Assembly (NCBI RefSeq): GCF_028656955.1
Contig: NZ_JAMDGY010000017.1
Span: 1 to 64,000, forward strand
DNA length: 64,000 bases
Reading direction: 5' to 3'
Source: Pseudomonas fontis
GTDB lineage: Bacteria > Pseudomonadota > Gammaproteobacteria > Pseudomonadales > Pseudomonadaceae
Position 1 is the stretch's first letter, and every line of letters starts with the position of its first letter. The position numbers and the translations under genes were made by a program. The notes beneath the pieces are model-generated. The model saw nothing but the letters and a program-made list of their open reading frames with translations, did not search any database and was not told where the DNA came from. Shown here one piece after another: positions 43,314 to 52,907 of this stretch.

Positions 43314-46300
43314 CTAGCTCATATCCATCGGTGTGCCAAAATCGAAGGGCAGCATACTCCGTGGACGTTGTATAGGCACTAAGCCCGATGGGCCAGCTAT
43401 GCTCGTCGGAATGGGCGAGAGGGGAGGGCTTGGATACAGTTGAGGATTGTTATGTACTAAACGCACAATATCGGTATTTACAAAGCTCCGTGGGTTGTCC
43501 ATAAGGCCTTGCTGAAAGAGCTCGTTCAAGGGTCGTTGGCTGGTCTGTTTATCAAGGCCATGGAAGACATCGTATCTAAATTCAGGTGGGAGTGCTCTGT
43601 TAACCATGTGGTCGGTACGCCCATGACAGAACCCGACAATAACATGTCTGTCGCCGCTAATAATTTGATTCATCTCCATTTGTATCATGGGCCTGTGTAA
43701 TTTACTTGGGGTCATTGTTGGCGAATTAGGCGCTTTTGTATAGCTCGCAGGTGCATAGTTTGCTACGTCGACTACTTCAATGTCGGCCCAGTCTGAGTAT
43801 TTTTTGGCTATTTTATTGTCTTCAAATAAAGCTTGAGGGTGGGCGTGGGTATTGGGATTTCCTGTTTGTGCCCACTGGCCCTGCTGGTTGAGTTCGACGT
43901 TGTAGACTCGCTGTCCTTTTGGACTGCCATGTGAGCCTGATAGAATTATGATTTTTTGCCTCACACCGGAATTTTTGTGATGCTTGATTATATGCTGAAC
44001 CGCTCTGTCAACAGTCTTCGAGTTTGTCGGTGCAGTGGATGACCAGATCTGTCTTCCAGTTTCTGCTTCAGTAATGAATTGCATCTTCTCGACTAGGAGT
44101 TGGTCGAATTCAGCGGATCCCGACGCTACCGATACGGGGACTTCCCAGTGTGGAACACGTAGTGCACCGCCACGTACGCGCCCGGCATACTTTAGTTCTA
44201 GAAGCAAGGCGCGCCCATATTGAGTGGCCTGTTTAATTTTGCGGCCCACGAATGCAACGACTTGGCCTACGGCTTTACAGGTCCAGCGCAGCATCCGCGC
44301 ACCCAATTTCAACAGTGAAGTGAGCACGGTCTTCCAAGGGACGCTGGCGAACCCGATGACCATGGCTGCGGTACCGAGTTTTCGGGACAGTTCGGGATTG
44401 CTCTCTTTCGTGAGGTAGCTGGCCACTTCCAAGCCTGAGCTCACTGTGGCACCGGCGGCCATGGCCCAGGCCATCGCTGAGACTGCCCCGCCTGTTGGGA
44501 TGGCCAACAGCACACCCGCCGCTGCCGTGGTGACGGTCATCCCCAAGCCTCGCCAGTAACCGCTCAAGGGGATAGGTTGTTGATCCTGGAGTTGTTTCTC
44601 CAGACCGGCAAATGAAGTTTCTGTTGACCATCGACTGATCATGAGGTGACCACTTGGGTCATGCAGGTTGACTGGGTCAGTGCCATAGGCCATGTCATTG
44701 ATGCCCGCACCGCCAAAGGGGCTCAGGTTGTCTGGTTGCAGCCATTTGCGCTCCTGAGGGTTGTATGCTCGATAACCGTTGCCTGGGTGATACCAGCCAG
44801 TGACGGGATCGCGCCATTGGCCGTTGTAACCGAATCGGCAAGCATCGTGTTTGGCGCTTTCTCCATAGGGTGCGCAATTGAGCCGGTTATTCAGCTTGCC
44901 GTGCTCATACAGCGCATGGGTACCGCCATGGGCGTCACCTAATACATAGGCGGTGGTGACCTTGCCGGCTTCCTGGGTCATTTGCACAAGGCTGGTACAG
45001 AACCAGGTACGGCGGATCTCCTTCTTGTCGCTGTCGTACCACACTTCACCCAACAAGGACTGCTCGTCATAGAGCAGTTCGCAGGTTTTCTTGCCTTTGA
45101 CGTCCTCGAGCAACGTCAGTTTATGTTCACCATCGTAGTGGTAGCGGGCCAGGAGGGTTTTGTCTTTGTCGGTCACGCTCTCCAGTTTCCCCAAAGGGTT
45201 GTAGGTAAGGCTACGGTCGTTTTCATCGTTGAGCTGATTACCGTTTTTATCATATTGCAGCTTCACCACGACTGCCGCAGCATCGCCCAGCGTGGTGGTG
45301 ACTTTCTCTCGCTGCGTTGGGTTGCTCGAACTGTAGGCGTAGGTTTGACTACGTTTGATGTCGTCGGTATAGGTGGTGACGCAGCTAAGCAAGTTGTGTA
45401 GCGTATCGTAAGTGAATTCCTGAGCACTGATACCTTTACCCGACTCGTCCTGCGGGGCATAGGCGGTATTCTCTGCCTCACAGGTGTAGCTGAGCAGGTG
45501 GCCGATGTTCTGGTCATAGGTATAGCTTTCCTTGCGGCACTCGGTGTCACCTTCAAAGTAGGTCTTTGATGCCAGTTGTCCGTTGCTGTTGTAGTCCTGT
45601 TTTACTTTGCTCAGTACTTTGTTGTTCAGGGTATAACAACGTTCAACTTCCTGACCAAAGCAGTCCCACTGCAAGGTCATGACTAGGCGGTCGCCTGTTT
45701 CATTGTTCAGTACCGTCTGTTTCAGTAGCTCATCGCTTGCGCCGTATTCGAAGTGATAGGTAATGCTGCCGAAAACACCTTTCAGCAGGCGCCCTTGCCA
45801 GTCATGGAAGACCTGTAGCGCCTGCCCGCTCACATGTTGTTTGGCGATCGTTTCACCGAGGAAGGATCGGTGGGTCCTTAGGGTGTTAAGGCCATACGGG
45901 GTACGGCACTCCTGGCGTTGTTCACCAGGCAGTACAGTACTGAAGTATTTGCAACTCAGCTCTCCAGCACTGGACATCAAGCTGTTTTCTACAAAGTCGA
46001 GTTGCTGGGCGAATTGAGGTGTGTCACCGATGGCGTAGGCGCTACCGAATTTTTTACCATTGGCCGACTCCGTGGTGCTTGCCGTCAGCCGAGTGCCGTC
46101 AGGAAACTTCATTCCGCTAGCGTTTGGGTTGCCCTCCTGCTGGTAAGCGTACTTGCGCGTCCCCACCCTGCTCGACACGCGTCGCGCAGGGGCTTTGCCT
46201 TCTTGAGTCGCGAGGGTAACTCCCGCTACCTTCAACTCGGTGACGATCGAACTCAAACCAAGATAAGTGTATTCAGTAACCTGGCCAGCTCTGTCTGTTG

Positions 46301-49300
46301 CTTTCAGCAGTCTGCCCAGGTCGTCATACTCATAGGTGAACGCAAGTGCATCCGCTTCGTCGAAGCCGTTGTCAACGAAATGCTCACGCGCAGATTCTTC
46401 GGTGTTTGTAGTCGCGCGAAACTGCATTTTTTTCAGGCGACCAAACAGATCGTATTCCCCTCGGTATTGGCGCTGTTGGCTGTTGGTGTTGGCAGTCCCT
46501 GTGCCAACCAGGTATTCGCTGACTACGCCACCGTCATTTTTCGCCGTTTGCCGGGAGATGTTTGTCAGCGAGGATGTTGTGCTGCCCACATTCGAGTGTT
46601 GCTCATGCACGTAGCTTGCGTATTTGTCATAGGACGTCTCCACTTGACAAAGTTGCCCCGCGACACGCTCGCCAGTGGGCATTGGAATTTCTCGACGCAG
46701 GCCACCTGGTAGAAAGTCATACTCCCGAACCCAGGGAGCATCCTGACAGGGATAGTAGGTTTGAGATGTGATGCAGAAGTGTTCAGCACCGGGAAGCAGG
46801 ACTTCTTCCTGAACGGGCCTCTGCAGGCCGTCGTAGAGTTTGCGAACCGCACGATCACCATTGCGGACGGTCACTTGCGTGCCGCGCTCCTGGGTTTCGT
46901 AAGTGCTGGTGATGACGTCGTCCTTTCGATCTTTTTTGGCATGTGTCAGGGTGGTGACTCTGCCGAGTTGATCACGAAGGTAGGACGTTGTTATGCCATC
47001 CTCAACGGTCGAAAGCAGCACCGCGCTGTAGGCGGATCTTTTTTCTACACGAGCGTTGTCTTGTCTACCACCCTCGCCAGCAATGCTGCTGTTCAGCGTA
47101 ATGAATTTTCGTTGCGGGTCGTAGGCATACTTGAGCGTGGTAGTTTGCCAGGTGCTCTTGCCGTTCCACCAGGTGCGGTGGGTAGCCGACTGCTCCCATT
47201 GATTGTCTTTCGGTTGGGTTTGTTCGTGGGTCAGTTGCGCGACCAAGGCGGCTGTGCGCCCTGGTGCAAGGCTCAGCTTCTCTGTCTCTGTATCAATTGC
47301 TACCCCGGTCAACGTCTGGGTAACTGTTGAGAATAAGGGATTGTTGAAACTGTCTGTGCTTCGATGCGCGTAGCCAAATAGCGTGACACGCAGTGGAACC
47401 TCGAGCTCGCCGATGACTTGATACACGTACTCCCACTTCAATGCCGGCTGTAGGGTCCAGGCAAGGGAAGGGCAGGTGGTGAGTGCAGGGCCTGCGATCG
47501 CGGTTTCGCCGATTTTTACCGCGATACCGCTGCCACCAGAGGTAGGGTAGTAACTGCACTCGGTGATGGTGTTGTCGGCGGCGATACTTTTGATGAGGCG
47601 GTGCGAATCGTCGTACTTGAAGCTTTGTTCCGCTGTTACTTTTTCCGGCGTACCATTTGTTGAAAAATCCCAGGCACTTGTCGCCACGGTACTGGTCAGA
47701 CCAAACTCGGACTGTCCAGGCCGCTCCGCCGCGTATGTCCACGAGGTAAGTTTTATTGCTTGCTCATGAACCGCAATCAGCTCGCTGATCGGCAGGTGAT
47801 AGGCATTGTAGGTGGCGACGGTAATGGCTGTGCCTGACTCGCTTTCCTGGCGTGCTTTCGACCAATAGATTCTTTCGTTTCTGCCGTCGGTTACATATTC
47901 TTCATAATAGACGTTTGTTGCCCCGCCGCCCTTTTTCACTAGGGTGCCAATTTGGGAGTCATATACTATCGCGCTGTTGAGATGGTTTATTGAAGAGTAA
48001 CTGTAGAACGTCGTCAGCGGGGGTTGCTTGCGACCAGGCAACAGGCAGTGGACTGCAACGGCGGGTAAGGCAGGCGTGGATTCTTTTTTGTCTTCGGGTT
48101 TGTCGACGTAAGGCCGCATTGCGTCAGGTGTATATTGGACCACCTCCACGGAGCCATCATTTTCTTCTACACGGTAAAGAATGCGGTCCAATGTTGGGTC
48201 TGGGCAATAGCTGAATTGACTTACCTGCGCCCCTGTACCGGTGCCGCGGGTCAAACGCTGCAGCAAATAATTCTCCAGTTGTAGCTCAACACGGCGTGCT
48301 TCTTGGGTGCCTGGCCAAATATCAAATGTGACCTGCTCGGCGCTGTATGTGCCTTGCAACAATACGTCGCTGCCGGAGGTGATGGTTTTTAACAGGAACT
48401 GGCCTACTTGGCGTGTCCAGGTTAACGCCAGTTCGCCGCCTTGTGGTGAGATGATTTTCGACGGCAGATAAAGATTGAAGTCTCGTTCAAGGTAGGCGAT
48501 CTCCTCCGTGTATAGTTTTTTTTGTGCGTTCCAATTTTTCTTGGTTTCTGCTATGTCCTTGCCCTTAAGGAGGTTATAAAGTGGCGGCGTGAAGGTTTTG
48601 AAAATCCGCATGGAAAAAGAATTCTCTGTTGGGTCATTGCTGTTTTTGTGCTCGGTAAAGTTTGCTATAACGTTGTATATGAATGAGAATTCCTTTGCGC
48701 TCTTGACCAGCCAATTATCCTTGTCTTTAAGATCAGGCATCGGGTTGACTTGGAGTGCTTTCATTAGCTTTATCAGCTTCTTGCGCGCTTCGTCATTAGG
48801 TTCTTCCGTGTCGCCAGCAGGCTTGGTCAACACTTCCTGGCGGCCATCGCCGAATCTCAGGTTCAGCGTAGAGCGGGTAGTGTCACTGGTAATCCAGAGA
48901 TTGGTTTTTTTTACAACGGTGTTGTCCTTGGCAAGCCCTCCCCACTCTTCTTCGGTCAATCGAATGGTCTCGCCGGAAGCCAAGGTCAAGCAGCGGTCAC
49001 GTTCCTCGAAACTGCTGAAGCGCAATGCCCAGCCATCGCCAAGGCCTGCCTCATTGCAGCGCAGTGCAGAGTAGTGCAGTGTCAGGTCGCACTGTGGCCC
49101 CACACCTTCCAAACCGTGTACGCTGCCGAGCACGCAATGGGCGTGGAACAGCCCGGTTCGTGGGTCGACACCGTTTTCAATTTGTCCACTGACGTCAAAC
49201 ACTTCAGAACGGTGGGTATAGCCGTAGTCTTCGCACAGCGGTGTAGCGGGTTTGTACGGCGGTACCACGGCAGGTGCACTGAGACTGAAGCTGGTCATCT

Positions 49301-50705
49301 CGCTCCAGAATTCAAGACTGCTGACAGTGGCCAGCCAGGCGACGGTCAACTTCCCTTCGCTACCAAAGTCAGCGCCATCCGGTACATCGAAGTAGACCCG
49401 GAGAGTGGCTTTATTTCCAGGGCAGTCATCAGTGTAATCAGTGTAATCAGAGTCATCAGAGTTATCATTGTAATAAGCGTAATCCTCGGTATTTGAGCGT
49501 TGATTGCCTTCATCGAGTAGTTCAGTCAAGGTGGAATAGTAAGTTTCTGAGCCTTGTTCAGATGTTCGACGTTTCGCTATGGTAATTGACTGAGTGTCAA
49601 CGGTGAGCTTGTAGTTTTCATGAAGGTCGCCTGAAAATTTAGCGCCTACGAATCGGATGCTATTGTCGATGGCTATTTTGGAAAGTTTGAGTACGCTCTC
49701 CGATATTCTGCTTGCGCGCAGTTTGTCGAAGTCAATGTCAAGAAAGTAGCTGCCGGAACTGGTGTTTTGCGCGGCAGGTGGCGTACTATTTTTTTCTTCC
49801 TCTTCCTCTTCCTCTTCCTCTTCCTCTTCCTCTTCTTGCTCCTCTTCTTGCTCCTCTTCTTCGGGCGATTCGTTTGTGTTTTCTTTGTTTTTTTCCGGAT
49901 CCCAATGCCCGGTCGACGCTGCATTCTCCAGCGGCTCCTGATCCAGCACTGCCTGACTCCAACTCCCCACCGACAATACAATCACGACCAGGTCCGAGCA
50001 CTGCGGTACCCACAACCCGTTTTTCGATTTCCCGATGACAATGCGTCCGGTGTCATCCTGGTTGCCAGCCTTGACCATCTTGCTTTTCTGATTGATCAAT
50101 GTGCAAAGGTCTTTCTGCCATTGCTCTGCAGTAAGGCGATTCGCGCCCGGCGTGAAGTCGTGCACTTCGTAGCGGCGTTGAGTGTCCAGATCGCGGACTT
50201 CTATGCGTAGTTTGTCGGTGCTCTTCAAATTACTGTCGTTGAGCACCCGGCTTTGCACCCAGTTGTTTTTCACCGCAGCGGTAGTGAACGCACGCCAATG
50301 GGGGCCAGGGTACCAGAGGCGATTTTCACCTTGCTCCGGCTGTGGGCCGAATACGCCGGCAGCATCCCAACTGCCTGCCTTCAGGTATTTGCCAGTGGTA
50401 TGAATCAATTTGGCAAACGCAGCCGGCCATTGGTCCTTACTGGTTTCTCCGTCTTTGGCGGTGAAGGTAACGGTCTCCAGCAACTCGCCATTTACTCGAC
50501 GAATCAGAAAGGCGCGCAGCGTTTCATCTTTTTCAAGATTGCGGTCACCCCGCAGCAAGCAAGGGCTGTTCCAACCATTACCCACGCTGCCATGGCGCTC
50601 AGGCTTGAAGCCTGTCATGTCTGGCAAGTTTGAAGTCATTGGCGACGTTGACTGGGCTGAATCACTGGATTGAGAAGCCGGAATACTCCACAGAACATTG
50701 GACAT
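43314..50705 (-). CDS. RHS-repeat polymorphic toxin with unrecognised C-terminal domain (2463 aa)
   Basis: The start is ATG 50705 (MSNVLWSIPASQSSD) after an AGGAG site. The N-terminal 550 residues include a poly-Glu tract (about 280-305) and an Asp/Tyr-rich tract (about 405-427). A long RHS/YD shell follows (YDGLQRPVQEEV, YDLFGRLKKMQF, YEYDDLGRLLKATDRAGQ, YDKNGNQLNDENDRSLTYN). The core ends with FGYNGQWRDPVTGWYHPGNG and DPVNLHDPSGH near 44640. The remaining 442 residues carry two hydrophobic stretches (44460-44560) and a globular tip with IILSGSHGS and VIVGFCHGRTD. RHS shells usually enclose a C-terminal toxin. No PAAR or VgrG is fused, and no immunity gene lies downstream. The gene is visibly AT-richer than its neighbours, which suggests horizontal gain. 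Confidence 0.92.
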   Translation of the reverse strand: MSNVLWSIPASQSSDSAQSTSPMTSNLPDMTGFKPERHGSVGNGWNSPCLLRGDRNLEKDETLRAFLIRRVNGELLETVTFTAKDGETSKDQWPAAFAKLIHTTGKYLKAGSWDAAGVFGPQPEQGENRLWYPGPHWRAFTTAAVKNNWVQSRVLNDSNLKSTDKLRIEVRDLDTQRRYEVHDFTPGANRLTAEQWQKDLCTLINQKSKMVKAGNQDDTGRIVIGKSKNGLWVPQCSDLVVIVLSVGSWSQAVLDQEPLENAASTGHWDPEKNKENTNESPEEEEQEEEQEEEEEEEEEEEEEEKNSTPPAAQNTSSGSYFLDIDFDKLRASRISESVLKLSKIAIDNSIRFVGAKFSGDLHENYKLTVDTQSITIAKRRTSEQGSETYYSTLTELLDEGNQRSNTEDYAYYNDNSDDSDYTDYTDDCPGNKATLRVYFDVPDGADFGSEGKLTVAWLATVSSLEFWSEMTSFSLSAPAVVPPYKPATPLCEDYGYTHRSEVFDVSGQIENGVDPRTGLFHAHCVLGSVHGLEGVGPQCDLTLHYSALRCNEAGLGDGWALRFSSFEERDRCLTLASGETIRLTEEEWGGLAKDNTVVKKTNLWITSDTTRSTLNLRFGDGRQEVLTKPAGDTEEPNDEARKKLIKLMKALQVNPMPDLKDKDNWLVKSAKEFSFIYNVIANFTEHKNSNDPTENSFSMRIFKTFTPPLYNLLKGKDIAETKKNWNAQKKLYTEEIAYLERDFNLYLPSKIISPQGGELALTWTRQVGQFLLKTITSGSDVLLQGTYSAEQVTFDIWPGTQEARRVELQLENYLLQRLTRGTGTGAQVSQFSYCPDPTLDRILYRVEENDGSVEVVQYTPDAMRPYVDKPEDKKESTPALPAVAVHCLLPGRKQPPLTTFYSYSSINHLNSAIVYDSQIGTLVKKGGGATNVYYEEYVTDGRNERIYWSKARQESESGTAITVATYNAYHLPISELIAVHEQAIKLTSWTYAAERPGQSEFGLTSTVATSAWDFSTNGTPEKVTAEQSFKYDDSHRLIKSIAADNTITECSYYPTSGGSGIAVKIGETAIAGPALTTCPSLAWTLQPALKWEYVYQVIGELEVPLRVTLFGYAHRSTDSFNNPLFSTVTQTLTGVAIDTETEKLSLAPGRTAALVAQLTHEQTQPKDNQWEQSATHRTWWNGKSTWQTTTLKYAYDPQRKFITLNSSIAGEGGRQDNARVEKRSAYSAVLLSTVEDGITTSYLRDQLGRVTTLTHAKKDRKDDVITSTYETQERGTQVTVRNGDRAVRKLYDGLQRPVQEEVLLPGAEHFCITSQTYYPCQDAPWVREYDFLPGGLRREIPMPTGERVAGQLCQVETSYDKYASYVHEQHSNVGSTTSSLTNISRQTAKNDGGVVSEYLVGTGTANTNSQQRQYRGEYDLFGRLKKMQFRATTNTEESAREHFVDNGFDEADALAFTYEYDDLGRLLKATDRAGQVTEYTYLGLSSIVTELKVAGVTLATQEGKAPARRVSSRVGTRKYAYQQEGNPNASGMKFPDGTRLTASTTESANGKKFGSAYAIGDTPQFAQQLDFVENSLMSSAGELSCKYFSTVLPGEQRQECRTPYGLNTLRTHRSFLGETIAKQHVSGQALQVFHDWQGRLLKGVFGSITYHFEYGASDELLKQTVLNNETGDRLVMTLQWDCFGQEVERCYTLNNKVLSKVKQDYNSNGQLASKTYFEGDTECRKESYTYDQNIGHLLSYTCEAENTAYAPQDESGKGISAQEFTYDTLHNLLSCVTTYTDDIKRSQTYAYSSSNPTQREKVTTTLGDAAAVVVKLQYDKNGNQLNDENDRSLTYNPLGKLESVTDKDKTLLARYHYDGEHKLTLLEDVKGKKTCELLYDEQSLLGEVWYDSDKKEIRRTWFCTSLVQMTQEAGKVTTAYVLGDAHGGTHALYEHGKLNNRLNCAPYGESAKHDACRFGYNGQWRDPVTGWYHPGNGYRAYNPQERKWLQPDNLSPFGGAGINDMAYGTDPVNLHDPSGHLMISRWSTETSFAGLEKQLQDQQPIPLSGYWRGLGMTVTTAAAGVLLAIPTGGAVSAMAWAMAAGATVSSGLEVASYLTKESNPELSRKLGTAAMVIGFASVPWKTVLTSLLKLGARMLRWTCKAVGQVVAFVGRKIKQATQYGRALLLELKYAGRVRGGALRVPHWEVPVSVASGSAEFDQLLVEKMQFITEAETGRQIWSSTAPTNSKTVDRAVQHIIKHHKNSGVRQKIIILSGSHGSPKGQRVYNVELNQQGQWAQTGNPNTHAHPQALFEDNKIAKKYSDWADIEVVDVANYAPASYTKAPNSPTMTPSKLHRPMIQMEMNQIISGDRHVIVGFCHGRTDHMVNRALPPEFRYDVFHGLDKQTSQRPLNELFQQGLMDNPRSFVNTDIVRLVHNNPQLYPSPPLSPIPTSIAGPSGLVPIQRPRSMLPFDFGTPMDMS
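49422..49487. repeat. 9-bp tandem repeats encoding an Asp/Tyr/Ser-rich tract
   Basis: About seven imperfect 9-base units (ATCAGTGTA, ATCAGAGTC and variants) encode a run of Asp with Tyr, Ser or Thr in the RHS protein. The period keeps the reading frame, so copy-number change would only alter length. Confidence 0.75.
49795..49862. repeat. Hexanucleotide microsatellite encoding poly-glutamate in the RHS protein
   Basis: Repeated TTCCTC units on the plus strand read as GAGGAA on the coding strand. They encode a run of about 24 Glu/Gln residues. Slippage by whole units adds or removes two Glu residues without a frameshift. Such tracts are rare in Pseudomonas. Confidence 0.9.
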
Positions 50706-50884
50706 GAGCGCCACTCCTGTTTGAACCATGATTAGGGCGGGGGGAAACGTGCCCTGGCATTGGTACATTAAGTTGGGCGTAGAAAGTCGCGCTACTGGTA
50801 GAAATATCAGGTAGTCAATGATGTGAAGTTGTAGTAATGCGCAGGCAGTCTATGTAGATCACCCGTCACTTTTTACGGACTGTG

Positions 50885-50909
50885 GTAGCCGCTATCGCCA
50901 GGCCGCGCC
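50885..50909. repeat. Single degenerate copy of the GTAGCCGCT palindrome family
   Basis: GTAGCCGCTATCGCCAGGCC matches one arm of the tandem units at 32658-33058 (GTAGCCGCTGCCGTCAGGCT) with few changes. It lies in the 228-base gap between the RHS start and the end of the diguanylate cyclase gene. The rest of that gap is AT-rich RHS promoter sequence with no gene. Confidence 0.5.
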
Positions 50910-50933
50910 AGAATGTACAGCAGGCGCAATATC

Positions 50934-52034
50934 TCAGGGCTTCGCCTGGTTCTGCGTAGCGCGCCACAGCACATAGCGATCCTTGCCCCCATGCTTGGCG
51001 CTGTACAGCGCTTCATCGGCCTTGCCCAGTGCCTGGCTGATGCTGTCATCGGGCGCGACCAGGGTCAGGCCGATGCTCACCGTCACCGGGTGTTCACCGA
51101 CGCTGTCGCGCACTTGCCGGCACAGCTGCGCCATGCGCGCTTCTGCGGTTGCCTGGTCGATGCCCCACAGGTAGATGACGAATTCCTCGCCGCCCAGGCG
51201 CGCGTACTCGAACTCGGCAACACTGCCCTTGATGGTCGCCGCAATGCGCTTGAGCACCACATCGCCACTGTCATGCCCGAAGCGATCATTGACCCGCTTG
51301 AAGTTGTCGATGTCGATCATCGCCAGGTAATGCCCCTGCGTCGCGCCGATATGCTGCAAGTGCTGCTCGGCCTTGGCCATGAACGAGCGCCGGTTGGGGA
51401 TCTCGGTCAGGACATCGATATAGGCCTGGTCCAGCAGCAGGTGCGACATGTAGAAGTTCTGCAGCTTGACCTGGCGCAGCTTCAGGTAGCTGTACACCGT
51501 CAGCCCGCTGAGGAAGCTGGCGTAGCAGAAAATCATCAGGCCGCGCAGGTCGAACAGGTTGTTGCCTGGCACGCTGTACGGGTTGAGGATCACCCAGGTG
51601 ATCACCAGCGTGCTGAAGAACGACCAGCGCCGCACCGGCAGTACCGACGCGCTGTAGAGAATGGTCGATGCCCCCAGTACCAGCCAAGCAGGGCGCAGCC
51701 AGGTCGGGATGCCGTCGATGACCAGGCGGATGCCCAACGCGATCACGGCAATGAACACCAGGTTCAGCAGGCTGAAATGCTCGGCCTTGCGCACGAACAG
51801 CAGGATGACCGTGAGCATGCCCATGGTGGCAACGAACAGCACCGAGATGAAACTGAAACCCTGCTCGCCCAGAAAGCTCACCAGCAGGTCGAAGATCAAC
51901 CAGATGGCGATGCTGACGCAAAAGATCAGGATGCAGAAGCCGCGCAGGCGCTCAAAGTCGTGTTGGCGAAACGCTTCACGCAACTGTGCCGGGGCATTCT
52001 TGCGGCGGACTTGCTCTTCAATCGTCTTGAACAT
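50934..52034 (-). CDS. Membrane diguanylate cyclase, GGEEF type, of the nfr operon (366 aa)
   Basis: About six transmembrane helices fill residues 40-195 (FCILIFCVSIAIWLIFDLLV, ISVLFVATMGMLTVILLFV, and others). A GGDEF domain follows (DVLTEIPNRRSFM near 212, DIDNFKRVNDRFGHDSGD near 243, RLGGEEFV near 285). The active-site GGEEF is intact, so it should make c-di-GMP. The inhibitory RxxD site five residues upstream is replaced by VAEF, so product feedback should be lost. The MshEN-like motifs of NfrB, encoded in the same operon, are the obvious receptor. ATG 52034 is preferred over TTG 52049. It ends the operon, 24 bases after the DUF4434-like gene. Confidence 0.9.
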   Translation of the reverse strand: MFKTIEEQVRRKNAPAQLREAFRQHDFERLRGFCILIFCVSIAIWLIFDLLVSFLGEQGFSFISVLFVATMGMLTVILLFVRKAEHFSLLNLVFIAVIALGIRLVIDGIPTWLRPAWLVLGASTILYSASVLPVRRWSFFSTLVITWVILNPYSVPGNNLFDLRGLMIFCYASFLSGLTVYSYLKLRQVKLQNFYMSHLLLDQAYIDVLTEIPNRRSFMAKAEQHLQHIGATQGHYLAMIDIDNFKRVNDRFGHDSGDVVLKRIAATIKGSVAEFEYARLGGEEFVIYLWGIDQATAEARMAQLCRQVRDSVGEHPVTVSIGLTLVAPDDSISQALGKADEALYSAKHGGKDRYVLWRATQNQAKP

Positions 52035-52058
52035 GGTGGCCTTGCACAAATACGGGGG

Positions 52059-52907
52059 TTACGGTGCACCGGGCGCACTCAGCAGCGCCGTTGCCCAGGG
52101 TCGATAACGCAGCTCGAACACCGCGTTGGGGTGGCAGGCCAGCGCCTGCCCGGGTGCCATCGGTTCAGCCCGGAACGGCTGGCCCTCGGCGCTGACCTGC
52201 TTGAAAGCTTCATGAATGATGCCGATCCGGCAGGGCAGGGCTGCGGCGTACTGCTGGCGCACCAGGGGCGCCAACTTGCCGGTGCCGGCACCGTCCTGCC
52301 ACCACACCTGGAGATTCAGCCCGGCCAGTTGCTCCAGCCACTGCGCATTGATTGCTGGGGCCAGTTTGCCGGCGCTGAAGGCACTCAGGTGCAAGGGTGC
52401 ATCAAGCTGGCGATTGAACGCCTGCAACTGGCGCAACAGGATTTCGCGGCGGTCCGCTGCCTGAAAATGCAGGTCATCCAGCTCCAGTGGCAGGTACCAG
52501 CCGGCCACCGGTAATTGCCAGTCCTTGCGCAGCAGCCGTTGCTGGGCAATCGAGCGCCCCAACTGGGCCTGCCAGTAGCTGGCCAGCCCTGCGGTGTCCA
52601 TTTCGCTGATGCGCTGGTAATAAGCGCTGTCCATGTGCAGGCCCAGCACCAGTTGCAAACCCTGCGCATGGGCCTGCTTCAGGCTTTTCGCCAGCCAGCC
52701 CTGGGGCCCGCCGAAGGTGTCGTCACGGTAGGCGGTCCATTGCACGATCAGGGTCTTGCCGCCCTGGTCGACGCTGGCCTTCCAGATTTGTCGCCATTGC
52801 GCGTCGCTCAGCCGGGCATCGCGGTTGAGCGGTTGATAGAACAGCTGCTGGTCGGCGACTGCGGGCAGGCACAGGGCGAACAGCAACAGGGCCAGTAATC
52901 TGCGCAT
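52059..52907 (-). CDS. Exported DUF4434-like TIM-barrel protein of the nfr operon (282 aa)
   Basis: A signal peptide (MRRLLALLLFALCLPAVA) is followed by a (beta/alpha)-barrel-like sequence (LFYQPLNRDARLSDAQWRQIW, KTLIVQWTAYRDD, GLQLVLGLHMDSAYYQRISEMD, GWYLPLELDDLHFQ). The pattern resembles DUF4434 proteins, related to glycoside hydrolase barrels. A Glu (PLELDDL) and Asp residues at strand ends could be catalytic. It follows nfrA with a one-base TGATG overlap. A role in trimming or handling the polysaccharide in the periplasm is inferred from the operon. E. coli has a comparable gene, ybcH, next to nfrA as I recall; this should be checked. Confidence 0.68.
   Translation of the reverse strand: MRRLLALLLFALCLPAVADQQLFYQPLNRDARLSDAQWRQIWKASVDQGGKTLIVQWTAYRDDTFGGPQGWLAKSLKQAHAQGLQLVLGLHMDSAYYQRISEMDTAGLASYWQAQLGRSIAQQRLLRKDWQLPVAGWYLPLELDDLHFQAADRREILLRQLQAFNRQLDAPLHLSAFSAGKLAPAINAQWLEQLAGLNLQVWWQDGAGTGKLAPLVRQQYAAALPCRIGIIHEAFKQVSAEGQPFRAEPMAPGQALACHPNAVFELRYRPWATALLSAPGAP

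Noticed and set aside
49795..49862. Possible frameshifting or phase-variation tract
   Set aside because: The repeat unit is six bases, a multiple of three, so slippage by whole units cannot change the frame.
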